Positions 17,000 through 24,688 of a stretch of 64,000 nt of DNA are shown piece by piece. The DNA comes from RHKX01 sp035759925. GTDB lineage: Bacteria > Actinomycetota > Thermoleophilia > Solirubrobacterales > 70-9. Under the pieces are notes generated by a model. That model was not told where the DNA came from. It searched no databases and was given only the letters and a program-made list of their open reading frames with translations. The number at the start of each line of letters is the position of its first letter. The first letter of the stretch is position 1. Both the position numbers and the translations under genes were made by a program. Where the stretch lies: assembly GCA_035759925.1 (NCBI GenBank), contig DASTTY010000043.1, forward strand, positions 16,794 to 80,793, in the 5' to 3' direction.

Positions 17000-19474
17000 T
17001 CAGCTCGAGACGGTCTCGAGTCCGGCACCGTCGGTCCCCGAGCCCCCCGGATCGGCGCCGCCGGAGAGGATCCGCGGGATGTCGGCGGGCCCGATCAGGA
17101 CCTGGCGGGCCTTCGAGCCCTCGTAGCCGGAGATGACGCCCCGGCGCTCGAGCATGTCGATCAGCCGCCCGGCACGCGTGTAGCCGACGCGAAGCCGGCG
17201 CTGGATCATCGACACCGAAGCGGTGTCGGTCTCGACGCAGATCCGGATCGCGTCCTCGAGCAGATCGTCCTCGTCGGGCGAGAACTCGCCGCCGCCGTCT
17301 CCGTCGACGTCGACCGGCTGCTTCTCGACGAGCAGGTCCTGGTCGAACTTCGGCTCACCCTGCTTTGCCCAGAACGAGACGACCCGGGCGATCTCCTCCT
17401 CCGTAACGAACGCTCCCTGGACGCGCTGGAGCTTCGACGAGCCGACGGGCCGGAACAGCATGTCTCCCTGACCGAGCAGCGACTCGGCGCCGCCCTGGTC
17501 GAGGATCACCCGCGAATCGACCTGCGAGGCGACCGCGAAGCCGATCCGGGCGGGGATGTTGACCTTGATCGTGCCGGTGATGACGTCCGTCGACGGCCGC
17601 TGGGTGGCGAGCAGCAGGTGGATGCCGACCGCCCGCGACTTCTGGGCGAGGCGGATGATCGAGTCCTCGACCTCGCCGGGGGCGACCATCATCAGGTCGG
17701 CGAGCTCGTCGATCACGCAGAGGATGTGCGGCAGCGGCGCCTCCCCCGCCCGGCGGCGGATCTTGTTGAGCTCGTCGAGGTTGCGGCCGCGGGCCTTCCC
17801 CATCACCGTGTAGCGCGACTCCATCTCGGCGACGAGGTTCTCGAGGACGTTCGCGGCGACGCGGGCGTTGGTCACGACCGGGGTCAGCAGGTGCGGCACC
17901 GAGTCGTAGTGGTTGAGCTCGACCTGCTTGGGGTCGACGAGGACGAGCCGGAGCTCATTCGGCGAGGCATGCAGGAGCATCGAGGTGAGGATCGCGTTGA
18001 CCGAGCCCGACTTGCCGGAGCCGGTCGTGCCGGCGACGAGGACGTGCGGCATCCGCGCCAGGTCCATCGAGACCGCTTGCCCGGAGATGTCCTTGCCGAG
18101 CCAGGAGAGCAGCGGCGAGGCGCCGTCGGGGCGGCCCTGGTAGATGTCGCCGAGGCGGACCATCTTCCGGCGCGTGTTCGGGACCTCGACGCCGACCGCC
18201 TTCTTGCCGGGGATCGGCGCGAGGATCCGGATGTCGGTCGACGCCAGCGCGTAGGCGAGATCGTCCTTGAGCTGGGCGATCTTGCCGACCTTCGTGCCCG
18301 GCGCGAGCTGGAGCTCGTAGCGGCTCACATGCGGCCCGGTCACGGTGCCGATCAGCTTCGCCTCGATCTTGAAGTGGCTGAGCACCTCGAGCAGCGCCCT
18401 TGCGGTCTTCTCCATCTCGCGGCGGTCGGGGGCCCGCTCGCGATCGTCGTTGCCGCGACGGAGCAGCTTCGCCGGCGGGTTGCGGTAATCGAGCTCCTCC
18501 GACTCGGTGATGCCGCCGCGCTTCGCCCCCTGCGGCGTCTGCGTGACCTCGATCTCCTCGCCGGCGGCCGGCTCCGGCTCGGGTACCGGCTCCGGCCCGA
18601 GGACGGCGGCGCCGTCGTCCTCGAACGCGTGGTCGATCGCCTCGCCGGCGGCCTCGTCGGCCGCGGCTTCGCCGTCGTCGGCGTCGAAGTCGATCTCGCC
18701 CGTCTCCTCCTCGTCGCCGAGCGGATTGGTCAGCTCATCGTCGCGGGCGCCGTCCTGATCCGGATAGTGCGCGGTCGTCCAGCCGTCGCCGACACGCTCG
18801 CCGAAGCGGTCGCGGCGGCCACGGACCGAGCGGGCCAGCTCGCCGCTCGCATGCCGGGCCCGCCCGGCGGCCTCGGCGCCGGAGCCGAGCAGGCCGACGA
18901 GCGGCCGGCCGCTGAGCAGGAGGATGCCGCTGAGGACCATCAGGACGGCGATGATGTGGGCACCGACACGCTGAAAGAGCGTTGCCGAGGCCCAGTAGAG
19001 CGCTTCGCCGAGAACGCCGCCGTGGCTCGTCATGAAGTCGGGATCGAACGTCCCGCTCCGCGCCGGCTCGTCCGGCCCGAGCCCGGCGGTGCCCGCGGCG
19101 AATGCGAGGAGCAGCCCGGCGACGAGCAGGATCGCCCCGGCATTGATCGTCCCCGGGTAGCGGATCAGCGGCTTGACGACGAGCGCGATCCCGCAGCCGG
19201 CGAGGATCATCGGGACCGCGTAGGAGACCGTGCCTCCGGCCCAGGTCAGCGCCACCTCGAGACCGGAGCCTCCGAGGCCGCCGTTCCAGCCCGCGTAGAG
19301 GACGAACCCGAGATAGAGCGCGGCGGCGAGCAGGCCGAGGCCGATCAGGTCGAGGTGGCGCTGCTCGAGCTCGCGCGGCAGCGCACGGACAGTGCGCGCG
19401 GCCGGCTTCTTCCCCCGCTTCGGAGAAGCCTTCTTGCCGCGCGCTTTCGGTCGCAGAAGTGGCTTTGTTGGCAT
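17000..19474 (-). CDS. ftsK: DNA translocase FtsK
   Basis: An 824-residue septal DNA pump that clears chromosomes from the division plane and activates XerCD at dif. After a basic N-terminus, four membrane helices span roughly 35-185. An acidic, Asp/Glu/Ala-rich linker follows (about 220-320), then the alpha/beta motor with Walker A GTTGSGKSGSVNAIL and Walker B LCVIDELADLMM, and the winged-helix gamma domain (SMIQRRLRVGYTRAGRLIDMLE) that reads KOPS sites. The ATG at 19474 is chosen because upstream in-frame sequence is the antisense of the response regulator. It is divergent from the two-component system across a 123-bp spacer. Confidence 0.97.
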   Translation of the reverse strand: MPTKPLLRPKARGKKASPKRGKKPAARTVRALPRELEQRHLDLIGLGLLAAALYLGFVLYAGWNGGLGGSGLEVALTWAGGTVSYAVPMILAGCGIALVVKPLIRYPGTINAGAILLVAGLLLAFAAGTAGLGPDEPARSGTFDPDFMTSHGGVLGEALYWASATLFQRVGAHIIAVLMVLSGILLLSGRPLVGLLGSGAEAAGRARHASGELARSVRGRRDRFGERVGDGWTTAHYPDQDGARDDELTNPLGDEEETGEIDFDADDGEAAADEAAGEAIDHAFEDDGAAVLGPEPVPEPEPAAGEEIEVTQTPQGAKRGGITESEELDYRNPPAKLLRRGNDDRERAPDRREMEKTARALLEVLSHFKIEAKLIGTVTGPHVSRYELQLAPGTKVGKIAQLKDDLAYALASTDIRILAPIPGKKAVGVEVPNTRRKMVRLGDIYQGRPDGASPLLSWLGKDISGQAVSMDLARMPHVLVAGTTGSGKSGSVNAILTSMLLHASPNELRLVLVDPKQVELNHYDSVPHLLTPVVTNARVAANVLENLVAEMESRYTVMGKARGRNLDELNKIRRRAGEAPLPHILCVIDELADLMMVAPGEVEDSIIRLAQKSRAVGIHLLLATQRPSTDVITGTIKVNIPARIGFAVASQVDSRVILDQGGAESLLGQGDMLFRPVGSSKLQRVQGAFVTEEEIARVVSFWAKQGEPKFDQDLLVEKQPVDVDGDGGGEFSPDEDDLLEDAIRICVETDTASVSMIQRRLRVGYTRAGRLIDMLERRGVISGYEGSKARQVLIGPADIPRILSGGADPGGSGTDGAGLETVSS

Positions 19475-19493
19475 CTGGCGACCCCTTCGACGC

Positions 19494-19547
19494 GGGGTTG
19501 CCGTCCCCTGCGCGGCACCGGCCGCGGGGCCGGCAACGGGGTTGCCG
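19494..19547. promoter_or_regulatory. GTTGCCG half-site cluster between ftsK and the response regulator
   Basis: CGGCAAC-GGG-GTTGCCG (19531-19547) is a perfect 7-bp inverted repeat with a 3-bp centre. The 10-mer GGGGTTGCCG also occurs upstream at 19494-19503 in direct orientation, 44 bp away. The position in a divergent promoter region suggests an operator, possibly for the adjacent regulator; this is inference. Confidence 0.4.
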
Positions 19548-19584
19548 CCGCCCCGGAGCGGCAAAGGGCGGTGATCGCTGTCTT

Positions 19585-19590
19585 TAGAAT
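19585..19590 (+). promoter_or_regulatory. -10 element for the response regulator (leaderless type)
   Basis: TAGAAT lies 7 nt before the GTG start (19598). No ribosome-binding site is present. Confidence 0.45.
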
Positions 19591-19597
19591 CGGTGCG

Positions 19598-20287
19598 GTG
19601 ACCGACGCCGACAACCTGATCGGACGCGTTCTCGTCGTCGAGGACGACGACGACATCGCCGACGTCCTCCGCCGCTCGCTGCGCCAGGAGGGCCACGAGG
19701 TGCGGACCGCGGGCGACGGCGAGGAGGCCCTGACCATGGCGGCCGAGTTCGTCCCCGACCTGGTCGTGCTCGACCTCGGCCTCCCGAGGCTCGACGGAGT
19801 CGACGTCTGCCGGAGGCTGCGCGCGGCGGGCGACGTGCCGATCCTGATCCTGACCGCCCGCACCGATACCGGCGACCGTGTCGAGGGCCTCGACGCCGGC
19901 GCCGACGACTACCTCGTCAAGCCGTTCGAGCGCGCCGAGCTGCTGGCGCGCATGCGGGCGCTGCTGCGGCGCCGGCCGCCGCGCGGCACGGCGTCGCTGA
20001 CGGTCGGCGACCTCGTGCTCAACCCGGGGACCCGGGAGGTGACGCGCGGGGAGCGCGTCGTCGACCTGACCAACCGCGAGTTCGAGCTGCTCGAGTTCCT
20101 GATGCGGAACGAGCGGCTCGTGATCTCGCGCGAGCGCCTGCTCGAGGAGGTCTGGGGCTATGACCCGACCTCGATGACGAACACGATCGACGTGTTCATC
20201 AGCAACCTCAGGCGCAAGCTCGAAGAGGGAGGAGAGGAACGGATCCTGCATACCAAGCGGGGTGCCGGCTACGTGGTCAGAGCGTGA
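19598..20287 (+). CDS. OmpR/PhoB-family response regulator
   Basis: A 229-residue DNA-binding response regulator. The receiver domain has acidic residues VVEDDDD near 13-19, phospho-acceptor Asp59 (VVLDLGLP) and Lys near 108 (LVKPFERAEL). A winged-helix output domain follows (VDLTNREFELLEFLMRNE, MTNTIDVFISNLRRKLEE, RGAGYVVR). The GTG at 19598 is chosen because it gives the standard receiver N-terminus and has a -10 exactly 7 nt upstream. The kinase gene starts 4 bp after the stop. It resembles MprA/TcrA-type regulators, but the regulon is unknown; GTTGCCG repeats just upstream are candidate autoregulatory sites. Confidence 0.93.
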   Translation: MTDADNLIGRVLVVEDDDDIADVLRRSLRQEGHEVRTAGDGEEALTMAAEFVPDLVVLDLGLPRLDGVDVCRRLRAAGDVPILILTARTDTGDRVEGLDAGADDYLVKPFERAELLARMRALLRRRPPRGTASLTVGDLVLNPGTREVTRGERVVDLTNREFELLEFLMRNERLVISRERLLEEVWGYDPTSMTNTIDVFISNLRRKLEEGGEERILHTKRGAGYVVRA

Positions 20288-20291
20288 GCCG

Positions 20292-21761
20292 ATGAACCCA
20301 CTGCAGGGCCTGAAGCATCTCTACGGTCGCTCGCGCCGCCTCCCCGTCCGGATCCGGATCGCGATCGTCTCGGCGACGCTGACGGCGGTGATCCTCATCG
20401 GCTTCGCCGCCGTCGTCGGCCGTCTCGTCACCAACCGCCTCCACACGGACTTCGAGAACGAGCTCCGCGGCCAGGCGGCGACCCTCGCCAACCGGATCAG
20501 CTTGAACAACGCCGGCCAGCCGGTCGATCCCAACCTCGAGGAGGTCGCGCTGGCCAACGACGCCGAGATCCGGCTCGTCAGCGAGGACGGCCAGGTCGAC
20601 ATCGAGACTCCGAGCTCGACCGCGTTCCCACCGCCGGACACCTCGCGCGTGGTCTCCGCCGGACCGCTGCAGGTGGCCACCTCCCAGGTCTTCAGCACCA
20701 GCAACGACATCGGCGTGCCCCCGGCGACGTTCTACGTCCAGTACGCGCGCCCCGAGTCGTCGGTCGACGACACGATCGGCCGCCTCTGGTTGTTCCTCGC
20801 CGGCGGCGTCGCGATCGGCACCCTGCTCGCCGGCATCGCCGGGATGGCAGTCGCGACCCGGGCGATGCGGCCGATCTCGGCACTGACTGCGGCCGCGGGC
20901 GACATCGCGACCACGCGCGATCCGTCGCGGCGGATCCCCGAGCCCGAGAGCGACGACGAGGTCGCCGAGCTGGCCCGGACACTCGACCAGATGCTCCGCC
21001 AGCTCGACGCGGCCCGGTCGGAGACCGAGGCGACGGTCCAGCGCCAGCGCGAGTTCGTCGCCGACGCCTCGCACGAGCTGCGGACGCCGCTGACCAGCAT
21101 CCTCGCCAACCTCGAGCTCCTCGATGCGGCGCTCGCCGCCGATTCGCGCTCCGACGACGACGAGGGTGCGGCCGTCGCCTCGGCACTGCGCAGCTCGAAG
21201 CGGATGAACCGGCTCGTCGGCGACCTGCTGCTGCTCGCCCGCGCCGACGCCGGGCGCATCGGGACGCGCGTCGAGTGCGATCTCGGGACGATCGCCTCGG
21301 AGGCGCTCGAGGAGGTCGCGCCGGTCGCCGACGGCCACCGCTTCAGCGCCGTGCTGGACGGATCCGCGCCTGTGAGCGGCAATCCCGACGAGCTCCACCG
21401 GATGATCCTGAACCTGCTCGAGAACGCGATCCGCCACACGCCGGAGGGCACCGCGATCGACGTCGGGCTCGCGATCGACGGCGACACCGCCCTGCTGACC
21501 GTCCGCGACGACGGACCCGGCCTGCCGGCCGGGATGGAGGATCAGGTCTTCGCACGCTTCGTCCGCGGTGAGGGGCCCGCCGACCGCAGCGCACGGAACG
21601 GCGCCGGCACCGGGCTGGGGCTGTCGATCGTCCGTGCCGTCGCGACTGCTCACGGCGGCACCGTCACCGCGGTCAACGGACCGGACGGCGGTGCCTGTTT
21701 CGAGGTCAGGATGCCGCTGGCGGCGGCCGCCGGCGACTCCGAATCGGTGATCCAGGTTTGA
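20292..21761 (+). CDS. sensor histidine kinase with HAMP domain
   Basis: A 489-residue membrane kinase that partners the preceding regulator. Membrane helix 1 is about 22-45, an extracytoplasmic sensor spans about 46-162, helix 2 is about 164-188, then HAMP, the dimerisation/phosphoacceptor motif with His261 (ASHELRTPLTSI), N box NLLENAIRHTPEGT, G1 DDGPGLP and G2 GTGLGLSIV. The ATG at 20292 directly follows the regulator stop. The sensor domain has no recognisable cofactor motif, so the signal is unknown. The 6C-type RNA lies 70 bp downstream on the same strand. Confidence 0.94.
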   Translation: MNPLQGLKHLYGRSRRLPVRIRIAIVSATLTAVILIGFAAVVGRLVTNRLHTDFENELRGQAATLANRISLNNAGQPVDPNLEEVALANDAEIRLVSEDGQVDIETPSSTAFPPPDTSRVVSAGPLQVATSQVFSTSNDIGVPPATFYVQYARPESSVDDTIGRLWLFLAGGVAIGTLLAGIAGMAVATRAMRPISALTAAAGDIATTRDPSRRIPEPESDDEVAELARTLDQMLRQLDAARSETEATVQRQREFVADASHELRTPLTSILANLELLDAALAADSRSDDDEGAAVASALRSSKRMNRLVGDLLLLARADAGRIGTRVECDLGTIASEALEEVAPVADGHRFSAVLDGSAPVSGNPDELHRMILNLLENAIRHTPEGTAIDVGLAIDGDTALLTVRDDGPGLPAGMEDQVFARFVRGEGPADRSARNGAGTGLGLSIVRAVATAHGGTVTAVNGPDGGACFEVRMPLAAAAGDSESVIQV

Positions 21762-21805
21762 GCGAACTATTCGCGCACCTTGAGGGTGTCTTTAACCACG
21801 GGGCC

Positions 21806-21939
21806 GAATATGGCCCGTGGACGAGACAACAGCCACCCGGTCCTCCCCCATAAGCCGACCGAGGTGGCACCTGATTGGCCAGCCTGAGCCAATTGCGAGC
21901 CCGCCGGATCCCCCTCCCTGATCCGGCGGGTCTCTTTTT
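21806..21939 (+). ncRNA. 6C-type small RNA (two C-rich-loop hairpins, second one a terminator)
   Basis: Hairpin 1 pairs 21832-21842 with 21857-21868; its loop holds five consecutive C. Hairpin 2 pairs CCCGCCGGATC (21900-21910) with GATCCGGCGGG (21920-21930) around loop CCCCTCCCT, and is followed by TCTCTTTTT: a classic intrinsic terminator. Between them ATTGGC (21874-21879) and GCCAAT (21888-21893) form a small stem. Two hairpins with C-rich loops, the last a terminator, match the 6C RNA class of Actinobacteria (B11 in mycobacteria), which acts by pairing its C loops with G-rich mRNA regions. GAATAT at 21806-21811 is a possible -10, giving an RNA of about 120 nt. A third hairpin (CCACGGG...CCCGTGG, 21796-21820) overlaps the promoter region. 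Confidence 0.72.
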
Positions 21940-21964
21940 GGCGGCCTCGGAGGCCGCCGGCCGG

Positions 21965-22011
21965 CGTCCTCGTCGGCTCACGTGCGAAGCACGCTTCGCC
22001 TCCTGCGTCCT
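21965..22011. repeat. core module shared with the two 165-bp elements
   Basis: CGTCCTCGTCGGCTCACG and CGCTTCGCCTCCTGCGTCCT flank a small hairpin. The flanks match the centre of the 165-bp elements at 45300 and 59767, but the hairpin stem differs (GTGC/GCAC here, GGCC/GGCC there) while staying paired. Terminal inverted repeats are absent here. Confidence 0.6.
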
Positions 22012-22043
22012 TGGCCAGCGACCTCCGAGCCGCGTCAAAAGGC

Positions 22044-22106
22044 GGGATCCACGGGTCGTGGGCGGATTTGTACCCGCGGTGGGATCATTTCCGCCCACTG
22101 GATCCC
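22044..22106. repeat. long interrupted palindrome with alternative folds
   Basis: GGGATCCA (22044-22051) and GTGGGCGGA (22058-22066) pair with TCCGCCCAC (22090-22098) and TGGATCCC (22099-22106), leaving CGGGTC as a bulge. A competing stem CGGGT (22052-22056) with ACCCG (22072-22076) would disrupt it. It lies between the 6C RNA and rnj. Confidence 0.55.
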
Positions 22107-22138
22107 CCTGGCGCCCTCAACGCTGGGCGCGTCAGGGG
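22105..22138 (-). terminator. hairpin after rnj
   Basis: CCCCTG-GCGCCC (22105-22116) pairs with GGGCGC-GT-CAGGGG (22125-22138) around an 8-nt loop, starting 4 nt after the rnj stop. A strong stem without a U tract; it probably ends or stabilises the 3' end of the dap-rnj operon. Confidence 0.5.
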
Positions 22139-22142
22139 CTGT

Positions 22143-23810
22143 TCAGACCTCGATGACGACCGGCAGGACCATCGGGCGGCGCTTGAGGCGCTTGTAGACG
22201 AAGGTCGCGACCGCGTCGTGGACGTCCTGGCGGATCAGCGCCGGCTCGCGGACGTGACCCTGCAGGCCCTCCTCGAGGCTGTCCTCGACGATGTCGGCGA
22301 GCTCGTCGATGAGACGCTCGCTGTCGTCGCCGGACTGCATCGGCACGCCGCGGAAGCTGATCTCGGGATCGGCTGCGACCTCGCCGTCCTCGACCGAGAC
22401 GGTTGCGACGACGATCACGAGGCCGTCGGCCGAGAGCGTGCGGCGGTCGCGGAGGGCCGCATCGTCGGGCTCACCGAGCTCGAGCCCGTCGACGAAGATC
22501 ATCCCGGCGCCGATGTCGTCGCCGAGCCGGGCGCCGTCGGCGTCGATCTCGAGCGGGATCCCGTTCCTGGTGCGGAAGATCCGGTCGTCGTCGACCCCGA
22601 CCGACTCGGCGAGCATCCCGTGCAGGCGGATCCGCTTGTAGTCGCCGTGCATCGGCATCACGTAGCGGGGCCGGGTCAGGTTGAGCATCAGCTTCATGTC
22701 CTCCTGGTAGCCGTGGCCGGAGGCGTGGATCGGCGCGTCGGCGGCGGTGATCACCCGGGCGCCGATCTCGAAGATCCGGTCGATCGTCTCGTTCACCGAT
22801 CGCTCGTTGCCGGGCACCGGGGTCGCCGAGAAGACGACCGTGTCGCCGGAGTGAAGCGCGACGTCGCGGTGCTCGCCGTGGGCCATCCGCCGCAGCGCCG
22901 AGAGCGGTTCGCCCTGGCTGCCGGTCGAGATCGCGACCACCTCCTCGTCCGGGTAGTCCTCGATCTCGCGCGGCTGGATCAGCAGGCCCTCGGGAGCCTT
23001 CGCGATGCCGAGGTTGGAGGCGATGTTGAAGTTCTTGCGCATCGAGCGCCCGACGAGCGCGACCTTGCGGCCGAGCGCATCGGCCGCGTCGACGACCTGC
23101 TGGACGCGATGAACGTTCGAGGCGAAGCAGGTGACGATGATCCGGCCTTCGCAGCGGGAGAACGTCTCCAGCAGCGCCGGCCCGACGCTCGCCTCCGACA
23201 TCGCGACGCCGGGACGGTCGGCGTTGGTCGAGTCGCCGCAGAGGCACAGCAGGCCGTCGTCGCCGAGCCGGGCGAGCCGGGCGAAGTCGGCCGGGCGCCC
23301 GTCGACGGGCGTCTGGTCGAACTTGTAGTCGCCGGTGATCAGGATCGTCCCCAGCGGCGTGCCGACGGCGACCGCGCATGCGTCGGGGATCGAGTGCGAC
23401 ATGTGGACGAGCTCGATCTCGAAGTCACCGGCGGCGACCGGGCTTCCGGGAGCGAGGTCGCGGAGCGGCACGTCCCTGAGCTTGTGCTCCTCGAGCTTCG
23501 ATCGGACCATCCCGATGGTCAACCGTCCCCCGTAGATCGCCGGCGGGATGCCGATCTCGCGGAGGACGTAGGGCAGGGCGCCGACGTGGTCCTCGTGGCC
23601 GTGGGTGAGGACGATCGCCTCGATGTCCTCGACCCGCCCACGCAGGTAGGAGAAGTCGGGCAGGACAAGGTCGATCCCGAGCATCTCCGCGGTCGGGAAC
23701 ATCAGCCCGGTGTCGATGATGACGATCCGGTCGTCGTACTCGACGACCGTCATGTTCTTGCCGATCTCGCCGAGCCCGCCCAGCGGCAGGATCCGCAGAG
23801 TGCCGCTCAC
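22143..23810 (-). CDS. rnj: ribonuclease J
   Basis: A 555-residue metallo-beta-lactamase/beta-CASP nuclease with 5'-3' exonuclease and endonuclease activity in mRNA and rRNA processing. The zinc site is THGHEDHVGALP, with HMSHSIPD and GDYKFDQTP; beta-CASP motifs include GDSTNADRPG, STGSQGEP and the histidine segment IHASGHGYQEDM, and MPMHGDYKR. The GTG at 23810 overlaps the dapA stop as GTGA; the longer frame overlaps dapA antisense. dapA-rnj adjacency is typical of actinomycetes. Length is normal, without a long C-terminal extension. Confidence 0.96.
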   Translation of the reverse strand: MSGTLRILPLGGLGEIGKNMTVVEYDDRIVIIDTGLMFPTAEMLGIDLVLPDFSYLRGRVEDIEAIVLTHGHEDHVGALPYVLREIGIPPAIYGGRLTIGMVRSKLEEHKLRDVPLRDLAPGSPVAAGDFEIELVHMSHSIPDACAVAVGTPLGTILITGDYKFDQTPVDGRPADFARLARLGDDGLLCLCGDSTNADRPGVAMSEASVGPALLETFSRCEGRIIVTCFASNVHRVQQVVDAADALGRKVALVGRSMRKNFNIASNLGIAKAPEGLLIQPREIEDYPDEEVVAISTGSQGEPLSALRRMAHGEHRDVALHSGDTVVFSATPVPGNERSVNETIDRIFEIGARVITAADAPIHASGHGYQEDMKLMLNLTRPRYVMPMHGDYKRIRLHGMLAESVGVDDDRIFRTRNGIPLEIDADGARLGDDIGAGMIFVDGLELGEPDDAALRDRRTLSADGLVIVVATVSVEDGEVAADPEISFRGVPMQSGDDSERLIDELADIVEDSLEEGLQGHVREPALIRQDVHDAVATFVYKRLKRRPMVLPVVIEV

Positions 23811-24679
23811 GCGACGACCTCGAGGCCGACTGCTTCGAGCGCGCGCCGAACGACCTCGCGCTGGCCCTCGTCGAGTGGGACCATCGGGAGCCGCATCCGC
23901 TCCGAGCAGATCCCGAGCATCTGTAGCGCGGCCTTGAGCGGCATCGGGTTCGTCGTCACTCCCAGCGCGTCGTAGATCGGCTGCAGGGAGGCGTCGATCT
24001 CGCGCGCACCGTCGAGATCCCCGGCCTCGAAGCGATCGCGGACTGCGGCCATCTGCGGGCCGACGAGATGCGACGCGACCGTGATCCCGCCGGTCCCGCC
24101 GATCTCGAGCGCACGGAGGAAGACGCCGTCGTTGCCCGCCAGCACGTCGAGGCCGGCGATCGCCTGTAGCTCGGCGTCGTTGGCCTGCTTGACCGCGACG
24201 ACGTTGGCGATCCGGGCCAGCTCGGCGAGCAGCTCCGGCGGCATGTTGACCACCGTCCGCGAGGGGATGTTGTAGATCACGATCGGCTTCGCGGTGGCCG
24301 CGGCGACCGCGTCGACGTGGGCCCTGATCCCGGCCGGGTTCGGCTTGTTGTAGTACGGGGTGACGACCAGCATCGCGTCGGCGCCGGCCTCGTCGGCGGC
24401 CTTCGTGAGCGCGATCGAGTGCCTGGTGTCGTTGGTGCCGCTGCCGCAGACCAGCAACGCCTCCTGACCGACCTCGGCGCGTACTGCGCGCAGCAGGTCG
24501 ATCTGCTCCTCGTCGCTCAGCGTCGCCGCCTCGCCCGTCGTGCCGGCGACGACGAGGCCGTCGGAGCCGTTCTCGAGCAGATGGACGGCGAGCTTCGCTG
24601 CGGCCGCGTAGTCGACGTCGCCGCTCGCGTCGAACGGCGTCGCCATCGCCGTCAGGACGCCGCTGAGCCGGGAAGCCAT
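23807..24679 (-). CDS. dapA: 4-hydroxy-tetrahydrodipicolinate synthase
   Basis: A 290-residue Schiff-base aldolase that condenses pyruvate with aspartate semialdehyde at the head of the DAP/lysine branch. The TIM-barrel motifs are intact: AGTTGEAATLS near 45-55, the catalytic Tyr136 in IYNIPSR, the Schiff-base Lys164 in VAVKQAND and VTPYYNKP near 106-113. It starts ATG and is followed by rnj with a GTGA overlap. An amidase gene separates it from dapB by 10 bp on one side and 0 bp on the other, so all are one transcript. Confidence 0.95.
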   Translation of the reverse strand: MASRLSGVLTAMATPFDASGDVDYAAAAKLAVHLLENGSDGLVVAGTTGEAATLSDEEQIDLLRAVRAEVGQEALLVCGSGTNDTRHSIALTKAADEAGADAMLVVTPYYNKPNPAGIRAHVDAVAAATAKPIVIYNIPSRTVVNMPPELLAELARIANVVAVKQANDAELQAIAGLDVLAGNDGVFLRALEIGGTGGITVASHLVGPQMAAVRDRFEAGDLDGAREIDASLQPIYDALGVTTNPMPLKAALQMLGICSERMRLPMVPLDEGQREVVRRALEAVGLEVVA

Positions 24680-24688
24680 GCGTTGAGG

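Noticed and set aside
16952..20287. Very long + strand open frame across ftsK
   Set aside because: Only its last 229 codons (the response regulator) are real; the rest is antisense to ftsK, an effect of high-GC codon structure.
21811..21888. A 25-codon open frame starting ATGGCCCGTGGACGAGA inside the 6C region
   Set aside because: It has no ribosome-binding site, overlaps three RNA hairpins and ends in the inter-hairpin stem; the RNA explanation is stronger.
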